64,000 bases of DNA, taken from Isoetes taiwanensis. Taxonomy: Eukaryota > Streptophyta > Lycopodiopsida > Isoetales > Isoetaceae. Below the pieces are notes generated by a model. That model did not search any database and was not told where the DNA came from. It saw only the letters and a program-made list of their open reading frames with translations. The stretch is from the NCBI GenBank assembly GCA_021234155.1, contig JAJEKV010000026.1, forward strand, positions 16,482,283 to 16,546,282. The letters are read 5' to 3'. The translations under genes were made by a program, and so were the position numbers. Position 1 is the first letter of the stretch, and every line of letters starts with the position of its first letter. Positions 56,451-64,000 of this stretch are shown here, piece after piece.

Positions 56451-59355
56451 GCTTGTCACTATTTGCGTTTTCTTAGATGTAACGCCTGCATAGCATAGTG
56501 TGTCATATCTTGTTGGTTCCATTGCAAGCGAGCATGGCGTGACAACCTCATGCCGAGGATTACAAGACCCGCTCATACGCCAAGATGTCTGGCAAAGGCT
56601 TTCTAATCTCATGCTGGAGCCCGACCTGGAGCGGTATGAGCACTTGGAAAATCACCTCTACAATGCCTATAGTAACAGTCCCGAGATCTTCGAGTAAGTG
56701 TCTTTGTCGAGCTTTTGACTAGAAATATCGCTTTGTAGGCGACGTCGCGGAATACACCCAGCACCCCAGCTTATCTTGCCCTGGCCCGGTTGTGGGGAGG
56801 CATGTGGGAAGGGAAATGGCAACGACACCAGAGGTTGTGGCCCCATGCATACATGGACACTACCAACTACGTGGAGGCCCATTGGAGGGTGTTAAAGGTG
56901 CGTGACTTTGGGTTGCAAGGTTAACCCGCTGGATGTACACTCTAATTTGTTCGCTAGTAGGATATCCAACTGGTGAGGAGCCCCCAGGAGGGACAATTTT
57001 GACGCGGTGCAGGGAGCGTTGGAGCCTAGGTATGTCCCTAGCAAAGCACATCCTTAAGAATGATCCTCCATTCTAATCACGTTCCCTTCCCTTTGCTTCA
57101 GCTGACTTTGGCCGGTACATAAATGAGATCCTATCGCAAAACGATGTGCAGGTGCGCAAGATCTGCCACAACGGTTTGAAGGAGATGCAAGCACTATCAC
57201 GCGATGGTGGGCGACGAGGCCATTGAACCGGCTCCATCGATCCGGGCAGATGATGGGGTCCGCTATACGGTTTTGATGATGCAACACTATTGCACTTGTC
57301 TCGCTGATGTCCCAGTGTGCAAGCACCTCATAGCGGGAGATATGTTTCTCTCTAGGTACCGTCCCCACCTCTTCGAAGTGCTATATCCCGCATCGAAGCG
57401 GAGGTCCAGCCCATCGAAGCGGCCACCAAGACTGTAGTGGACGAAGACACGCTTGAGATTGATGGTTAGTCGCTGGTTGCGGGCAATGGGCGCAGGAAAT
57501 GCAATCTTGGCGATCGGAGGTAATGAACCAAGAACACATAGACGAGGGAAGACGTGGCTCCATTGCTTGCGGAGGTGCGGCGTCGCTAAGGGCTTCGCGA
57601 TGCGGCGGCACCGGTGAAACGCCCCATTGCGAGGGGGCTATATGCGGCTTCAAAGAAGCGGAGCACGGTGCGTAACTTCTCAACGCCACGCCGTAGCCTC
57701 TCAGGTAACGCTAAAACCCCACAGCAGCCACGGGAGGAGAGGGTCGACCTGGCCGCCTCATTTGATCGATCACTTTGGATTTGCAATGTTTGTAGTGTTT
57801 GGCAATGCATTTAAATCAGAAATAACATTTAAATCAATTCATTTAGCCCATGCATTTAAATCAATGACAATGTTTCTATTGCACAGTAGAAAGTACATAC
57901 ATAGATACGCATATGGGCAAACACAGAAAGTAAATGTCTAGGGGCCGGCACGCCTCATTATTTGGTAGTTGAACCAATATGCCTTCGCGTGCAGGCAAGC
58001 AATGAGTGTAAAGAAGTTTCGCCGGACCTGCAAGGTGGAAGGTACAGGATGTCATGGGGAGCATATATAACTGAAAAATGAGGTGGTGGAGAAGGATAGT
58101 GTCGAACCCGCAAGTCTATGTCCGCCTCGCCATAGGAAAGCCCGCATGACATGCTTGGGTGTTTAGACGGACATGGGCACCACAAGACCAATACCGGTTA
58201 CGTCTTTGGGACCCGGGGCCAGCCGCTAGCTCAACCGGTTTCAAACGCCGTGCCGGTGGTCCGGGCATGAGTGTGGTACGACCCGCGGCTCAATACCTGC
58301 CCCAAACACGGTAAGGACTTGATGCACGCATTCAAGACAACCAAAAGTAAGAAAGTCAGCAGGCAAACAACTCACATTTGTACATCCGCGGGTTGCCCCG
58401 GTATGGCCCACCCTGCCAGGCAGGGAATCCATGCACCAAAAGCCCTCGAAACGCCTGGGCCACTCGAGTCGCCCCCGTACTACAGGGTCTGCAATATGCA
58501 CCAAAAGGTACCAAAGGTCCCCGCGCAAACAGCTCACACCGCATGAGTACCTATGGAGACACACGAGAGGGATGGGGACTATGCCACGCACTCCATGACA
58601 GATGGGCCAAATGATAGCTCGCAAGCTCTCCCATCGTATCTGGTACATTGGGAGCAGGTCCGCGCCCATGACCTCGTGATCTTCGAATCAGCGAGGGTCC
58701 ACCATTGCAAATGTGGATCTCTCATCCGGGTTCGAATCGATGCATCGCACCGCACATGCGTCTTGATCGACGAAGGTTTACAACACATGAATGAAATCGT
58801 GGTAGGACACGTACCTGATAATTACCCTGACATGATCTGCCTCCCACTCTTCACTGATTCGCAACGATTGCCTTGCCTTCTATCTGCTCTGCATCCAACG
58901 CCACAAAGGAAGCTGGCCCAGCAAGAAGTATAGAGGTGCACCACCCCGTATGCCCTGATGATCTTGAGGCGACCTGTCCACTTCGGCCTGCCCCTTGGGT
59001 AATCACCATCTTTTGTCAAGTACATGCATGGAGCCACGCATACGGACCGGTCGTCGTCTCAAGCTGCCTTTGTCTCTACACTGCCGCCACCGGATGCATT
59101 AGCTCTTGCCCACATTTGCTCTGGCGTCTGTCGCGTGCCAATTCATTGAAGGCTCCCTCTCCTCATCTGCGGAGAGGGGATGGTCGCGGCCGGGTCATTC
59201 CCAGGACGACCACGTTCCCTCGCTGGCCACCACATATCTCTGTGATATGCATTATGGTGCCCAATAGCACCATCCTTCGTCAGACCTGCCCACAGACGAT
59301 TCACCCGTAGCTTGTTCGCTGTATGGGGACACCCGGGTGCGTCACAGTACCAGTA
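56451..59355. repeat. Tandem duplication unit 2 inside element B
   Basis: Second copy of the 53525-56450 unit. Differences from unit 1 are mostly small indels and substitutions at GC-rich spots (for example CTCTGGCC in unit 1 against CTCGCC in unit 2), with long perfect stretches between them. It carries a second copy of the transposase 3' half (SWIM segment YCTCLADVPVCKHLIAGD near 57291-57344), which has no 5' half of its own. Confidence 0.85.
56455..57450 (+). pseudogene. Duplicated 3' half of the MULE transposase
   Basis: Repeats the part from the region after the second catalytic Asp to the SWIM finger. It has no promoter or N-terminal half, so it is a duplication by-product. The SWIM cysteines and histidine (C-T-C...C-K-H) are preserved. 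The TTNYVEAHWRVLK segment lies near 56860-56900. Confidence 0.7.
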
Positions 59356-59672
59356 AGTGGCCAAACTATGTGTGCCACGGGCTGTTTGGGGGCCCAGGCG
59401 CCTGACAATCAGCCATATGCCTCGATATTCCCTGTCAAACTTCCATAATCAGCGCCTAGGCTAGCCTACCAACCATACAAGTACAAATGAAAAAACTCTA
59501 AAGACACAAATGCAAACCATCTAATGGGGGTCTGACGGTACTTACTAAAAAGTGATGTACCCAACCATGCCCGGCTGTCCGCGGTCGACGTAATTCGGGA
59601 GCCCACTCTCGTCCATCCCTATCGGGCGACTCTCCTGCGTAAGATCTCTGCCCCATCGGTCACCTGTCGCCA
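57938..59672 (-). pseudogene. Zinc-finger/ULP1-like cysteine protease, copy b (with native first exon)
   Basis: The first exon (about 59549-59672) encodes MATGDRWGRDLTQESRPIGM and ends GYITF with a GTAAGTACC donor. After a CACACATAG acceptor (about 59372) the next exon joins in phase to give YLATYWYCDAPGCPHTANK, the zinc-finger-like exon. The catalytic exons are colinear with copy a, but the histidine region reads GDLWYLLVHIADP where copy a has GHWYLLVHIADP, and the Cys region keeps YWSCGAHV in a shifted frame. The stop is at 57938-57940. This is the original gene end of the element, since only this copy has the first exon. Confidence 0.65.
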
Positions 59673-60508
59673 TATTGTAATGCCTGCTTGGGGAATATGC
59701 CTAGTAACCATAATGTATAGATAAAATGAGTTTAGAATTGATTACTGCAACCATAAAGATAACAATCACAATATTATATGGCAAATAAAGAAACAAACAA
59801 ATACAAACAAATGTCGCTTCTAAAATCTTGTGGTAGAACATAATTGTTACATCTCCACATCTGAGATTAATGGACATGTTCAAGTTCATACGGCAGCATT
59901 GTTTCTCCATATGTGGCATCCTATTTGGCAGAAAACTTGCCTAGGGGAATAAAACTAAAATCACACAACTATGCAACAGGATTGCCTAAACGTCGATCTA
60001 GGATGGCTTGGTTAACACGGTTGCAAATTAAACGGGAGTGTTGCAGCACTCCCGTTTCAAAGATTCCCTTTAAAAAAATAGCATGCTCTTAAAATTGGCC
60101 TTTTTTGGATAAACTTGAGAATTTTAAAAGGTTCAGTTTTTTTTTTCCCTCATTTTGGCTCCTCATTAAGTGGCAAGTTTGTTTTGTGCAAAGAAACATC
60201 TTGAAAATGGCAAAATGTAGACATGAATACATAATCTCTAAAAGTGAGATATCAAGAACTTCAAAATAGAGAAGAAAAAATAATAATTATTTCTTTAAAT
60301 TTTTTTAGTACATCAATTTGGCACCCTTTAATTGGTGCGTATTGAACAATACGCTTGTCAGACGTTGCAACTGGGTATCTGTCCCAAGTTTCCACATTTA
60401 GTTGTTCCATCAAACATGTTCCACGTTCTATTGGCGGAATAAAAAACAAAAAAAATAATCAAGTAAATAAATGAACACTAGGACACATAAAACAAAAAAT
60501 GTAAAAAC
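59673..60508. other. Right flank of element B; hairpin and an exon-like frame
   Basis: AT-rich. An 11-bp inverted repeat with a 6-nt loop (AAACGGGAGTG...CACTCCCGTTT) lies at 60030-60057. On the minus strand 60261-60429 encodes a protein-like RGTCLMEQLNVETWDRYPVA and KRIVQYAPIKGCQIDVLKKF after a CCGCCAATAG acceptor-like site. It is not assigned to a family. Confidence 0.4.
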
Positions 60509-60680
60509 AAAAGTGTATTCTGGAATACACTTTTGCTTTTCTAAAAAACAAACGTGTATTCTAGAATATACTTTGGCTTTTTAGAGAAAGCAAAAGTGTA
60601 TTCTGGAATACACTTTTGCTTTCATGAGAAAGCAAATGTGTATTCTGGAATACATCTTTGCTTTCTAAGAAATCAAACGT
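60509..60680. repeat. GTGTATTC-GAATACAC palindromic iterons, cluster 1
   Basis: Four to five units in about 170 bp. The first, AAAAGTGTATTC TG GAATACACTTTT, is a near-perfect inverted repeat with a 2-nt centre. The units are separated by GCTTT...AAAGCAA linkers that are themselves partly palindromic. Confidence 0.85.
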
Positions 60681-63277
60681 GTTTTCCAAAACAACGTGTT
60701 GCCTATGTATTAAGGTTTAGAGCTAGCCTACTTGTGCAATTCCATGGACATTTCTTACCCTATTCCAGAATACAAATCAAAAGCCATATTTTCGAATTAC
60801 CTGCACCCCACACCTGTCAAAATGTCATCCTGCATTCTCAAAATGGATAGAGACTTAATGTGAACTGAAGAATGTATTGAAGAATGGATGGAAACTTAAT
60901 GTGAACCTGAGATATTCAAAAGTCTCAGTTATTCTTGATGTTATTTCCTTGTCTTTGTGCAAAAAAGGAGCAGAGATGTTGATATAGAAAGTCATTAAGC
61001 CCATCAAAAGTACTAGTTTATTTCATGCTCCTTTTACAGAAAGGATCATGGATATAGAACTATGTGCCTATGATGATATGCATTGTGAAAGGAAAGATAC
61101 ATGGATATAGAACTGTATGCCTATGGTGATATGCATTGTGAAGGGAAAGATGGGTATGTACGAACATTCAATAAAAACATGTGGCATGTTTGTACCTCGA
61201 ATAAGTTATTGTTGGCATATTTGTACCTAGTATTAAGATGTAAACTGTAAAATGAAAGGAAGAAGAAAAAGCAGATCAAAACATGCTGATATTTCATTGA
61301 TTTTGCATTCCCTTCAAAGTTGTACATTAACTTTTCAGTTTGGCGTACTCATTTTCCACTGGAATGGTACTTTTTAATCTCTAAGTTCTGGCCAAAGTGG
61401 CTTTCCATTACACAGCTTAGTGGGTTTGCATCTCTCCCCATTAAAACTTTATTTTAAGGACATGTACATAAGCCTTTCTGAAAACATATTCATCGTCTTT
61501 AAAGCGTTGGCCTGATTGTGGCTTCATAGCAGGATTGGCCACAGCAAATTATTTCTCAGTTTCACCATGCTACTCCATGGTAATGACCCAAAGAACAACA
61601 TGAAAACAATGATGCCTGTTCTCAACCAAGGACACAAAAACAACGAAGACAATAATGCCTACAATGATGCCACATGAAAATAATGATCCCTAGAGCTATG
61701 ATGCTCTGATTGGAGATCAGAGCACCCAAAAACTCAAGTCTTTGATATCCAGAACTGTCTGGCTGTGGCCTCCCATGCCCTGGCCCAAATAACAAAGAGA
61801 AAAAGGTGCAGCAACATCAAAAACTAACAAAACCAGCATCCTGAATTAACATATGTAAATCACGAAAATTATAAAATAGAATAAGCACATTTGTTGCATT
61901 TTAGAAGAATCCATCTCCTGCTTCTCTGTAAAAATGAAAGACAAATCCATGTCACATTATGTTCACAAGCTTAAAAAACATTCCCTGCAACAAGAAATAA
62001 AATTCTATATTTACAAGCTTAGAAGGTTTTATAAGCTATGTGTACTAAGAAGGATGTGAAATACAATGCACAAGTTACATTTCCGTTTGACATGATAATT
62101 CTGCAGTTACATCTTGCAAAAAAATTGTTGATCTTGCCTAGATTGGATCTTGCAGCAGATTTGCAAGAGAAGTGTAAGAGGATATGAAGATAAAATAGAT
62201 AGACCAGAAGTAGATACTCTAGCAATTGTAGAAATCGAGAAGGTGAAATAAAGTAAGAACTGCATAGTTTAGATAGAAAATATAGAACATGTAAGAGGAT
62301 GAAGGATGATGCAAACGAAATTTGGCGGGACAACATGACAACTGATGTCAAACGACAATGCCTGCTTGTTGGTTATGCTTGTTGGTTCTGCAGATAATGG
62401 CAAATGATATCAAATGAAATGCTTAAATGCAAATAGGTGAGAAAGCAGAGACGCAGTCCATTTCCAGACTTAAGTTTGTAAAAACCATGCCACACAATTA
62501 GTTTGATGCAAATAACATACAGTTTAAGGGGAAAGATGGCTAATGCCAAACAAAAAAAGGGTGTCAGGACATAAATTATACCTGAAGTGTCAGGAAGATG
62601 GAAGCCTTGGAAGATCACTAAGGATAAGAGATACAGTTGTAATGCCCTCTACGAATCAAATGAACTTTGCCCTCTACGAATCAAATGAACTTTTTGTCCA
62701 TCTTGAGAAAAACGCCATGGAATCTTAGACGATCCTACAGAAAAAAGCCATGGAATCTTAGTGCAAATCAAATGACAAAGAAACAATTTGTGCTACCTAT
62801 TTGTGAAAGTGCAATCAACCGACAAAGAATCAAAAGACAATGATGTTCAAAGATCACCTGTTTTGAGACTTTGCTTTGCGACTTCCCTTTGCGTACCCGC
62901 TTTTACAAAGACATTCGTAAGACCTTGAAGCAAAGACTGCTTCAAAGATCACCCATTTTGACGGACCTCCATTGCGCATTAAAAAGATCACCCGCCAGAG
63001 GTGTCACGGAGTCGGGTATGGCAAAAAATCCGCGATCTAAGGGAGGCGACATGGAGTCCTGAGTCTGAGTCGACATGGTAAGCGTAAACCCCGATGTAAA
63101 AAATATTTGTGTCCTTGTTTAATTGTTGTAGCCAGCGCCCTAGCTCACCATGTAGGTAAAACCCATACCAAAGCCATGGCCACACTGAAACGGGAGCTCG
63201 AGGTTTCTATAGAAAGATCGCCGGAGCAAATTCTGCAGAAAAAACACGTCTCTATCCCTCCTCTGAAAAAACTATTC
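60681..63277. other. Spacer between palindrome clusters, no confirmed gene
   Basis: A tandem pair of about 65 bp at 61040-61145 (GGATATAGAACTATGTGCCTATG and GGATATAGAACTGTATGCC, followed by TGATATGCATTGTGAA) is visible. Near 63178-63280 a plus-strand frame begins MATLKRELEVSIERSPEQIL and runs into the second palindrome cluster. It could be a first exon. Nothing is recognised elsewhere. Confidence 0.4.
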
Positions 63278-63305
63278 GAATACAAACGTATTCCGGAATA
63301 CATTT
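63278..63305. repeat. Single GTATTCCGGAATAC palindrome
   Basis: AACGTATTCCGGAATACATTT is the same iteron family as 60509-60680, here with a perfect TTCCGGAA core. Confidence 0.8.
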
Positions 63306-63645
63306 CCTTGTTTTTTTTTTGAACCACGATCCAAGATCCCACTTTTTTTTTGAACGACGATCCAAGAACCCACTTTTTCTTTTTAACTACGATCCAAAGA
63401 TCCTCAATACATTTCCCTCTTTTAAAATTGAAAGGTTCTCAAAATTGAAAGGTTGTTGGTTTGTTTTTCCCTTTTGCTTATCTTTTCATTATTTAGAACT
63501 TTGTTCCTATGTATCCCCTCATAAAAACAAAAAAAAATCGCAAGGTCATTCAAATCAATAGAAATAAAAAAATTGCATGGTGCCGAAAACCCAGAAAACC
63601 CGGAAAATTGCAAGATCATTGTTGAGTCTCAAAACTTAGTCAGTG

Positions 63646-63795
63646 AAAAAGTGTATTCCGAATACACTTTGGATTTCGAGTAAAACCAAAAGTGTATTCT
63701 GAATACACTTTGACTTTCAAGAAAAGCAAAAATGTATTCCTAATACACTTCACAGTATCCTCGAATAGCAAAAGCGTATTCCGGATTACAATTTT
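63646..63795. repeat. GTGTATTC-GAATACAC palindromic iterons, cluster 2
   Basis: Four units (AAGTGTATTCCGAATACACTT, AAGTGTATTCTGAATACACTT, AATGTATTCCTAATACACTT and a diverged CGTATTCCGGATTACA). The centres are one base shorter than in cluster 1. Confidence 0.85.
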
Positions 63796-64000
63796 GGTAC
63801 TTTTTAAAATATTATATCATTAAAAAATGATTCATTGTAATCTAAAAGTATCATTTCTGGAATATAATCCGAGCTAACAAAATATTGTGTGGGATGTACA
63901 CTTAAATTAGTGGTTTTCTCTAAAAACACACTTCAGGTAAATTCTAACTGTTAGGAAAAGTGTCACTTTGACATAGTCAATTTTCTCTTTGCACAAAAAA

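Larger units (their letters stand above)
51195..59700. mobile_element. Element B: Mutator-like element with SWIM transposase and ULP1-like protease genes
   Basis: A GC-richer block (strong contrast with the AT-rich flanks) holding a plus-strand MULE/SWIM transposase gene convergent with a minus-strand zinc-finger/ULP1 gene. MULEs that carry a ULP1-like cysteine protease are known in plants as KI-MULEs or Kaonashi. I could not match terminal inverted repeats on the two sides, so the ends are approximate. An internal 2.9-kb tandem duplication separates the first exons of both genes from their second copies. Confidence 0.7.

Noticed and set aside
62019-62351. Hydrophobic 110-codon minus-strand frame
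   Set aside because: Low-complexity Leu/Phe/Ser composition typical of AT-rich non-coding DNA, with no start context.

Overview
The window looks like repeat-rich intergenic DNA from a large land-plant genome, probably a fern or another seed-free plant. The evidence is plant-type Ty1/copia and L1-like elements, fragments of a plant-type GPI inositol-deacylase (PGAP1/BST1-like) gene, a plant extensin-like cysteine-rich secreted protein family, GT-AG introns with GTAAGT donors, and the kind of transposase-like genes I associate with seed-free plants. I see no intact, clearly functional host gene. Almost everything is mobile DNA, its decay products, or duplicated fragments of host genes.

Layout. 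0.4-11.4 kb: pieces of two duplicated host-derived blocks (SD1 with PGAP1-like exons; SD2 with the secreted protein), a Mutator-type MITE and LINE 3' fragments. 12.3-15.1 kb: a short non-coding LTR element with 5-bp target duplications. 14.9-16.6 and 24.9-26.6 kb: near-identical direct repeats of about 1.7 kb. 16.6-24.9 kb, between them: element A, the most interesting locus. It carries two divergent genes. The minus-strand gene has at least seven exon-like blocks: a middle part reminiscent of ParB-type domains and a C-terminal DNA amino-methyltransferase (DIPYG and FSGSGTG motifs). The plus-strand gene is a transposase-like protein with IDGMD, LDN-ENKN and GHTHDQIDQ motifs. The shared promoter and most introns of the minus-strand gene carry about 28 copies of a palindromic iteron, core GGTATAAATTTATACC.

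27.0-36.9 kb: further SD1 pieces, the 5' half of a LINE (ORF1 plus endonuclease), LINE RT fragments, two related poly-T-headed repeats, a palindrome-bearing minisatellite and a tRNA-derived SINE-like sequence. 37.97-45.98 kb: the second SD2 copy, carrying a young copia element (38.77-43.65 kb) and a second Mutator-type MITE. The equivalent sites at about 3.6 and 3.9 kb are empty. 46.7-50.2 kb: a LINE zinc-binding domain, an old copia gag fossil, an unidentified exon-like ORF and a LINE 3' end.

51.2-59.7 kb: element B, GC-richer than its surroundings. It is a Mutator-like element with a plus-strand MULE/SWIM transposase gene convergent with a minus-strand zinc-finger plus ULP1-like protease gene. 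A 2.9-kb tandem duplication repeats the transposase 3' half and most of the protease gene. Its promoter holds five CGCTTAAGCG-cored palindromes ahead of a TATA box. 60.5-63.8 kb: a third palindrome family (GTGTATTC-GAATACAC) marks what may be another element.

The recurring theme is that unrelated elements each carry their own family-specific palindromic iterons in promoters or introns. In element A these accompany a prokaryote-style ParB-methyltransferase architecture. Many reading frames are interrupted by single-base shifts. Differences between repeat copies seem to gather at CTG/CCTGG-like spots, so residual long-read assembly error cannot be separated from true decay here.
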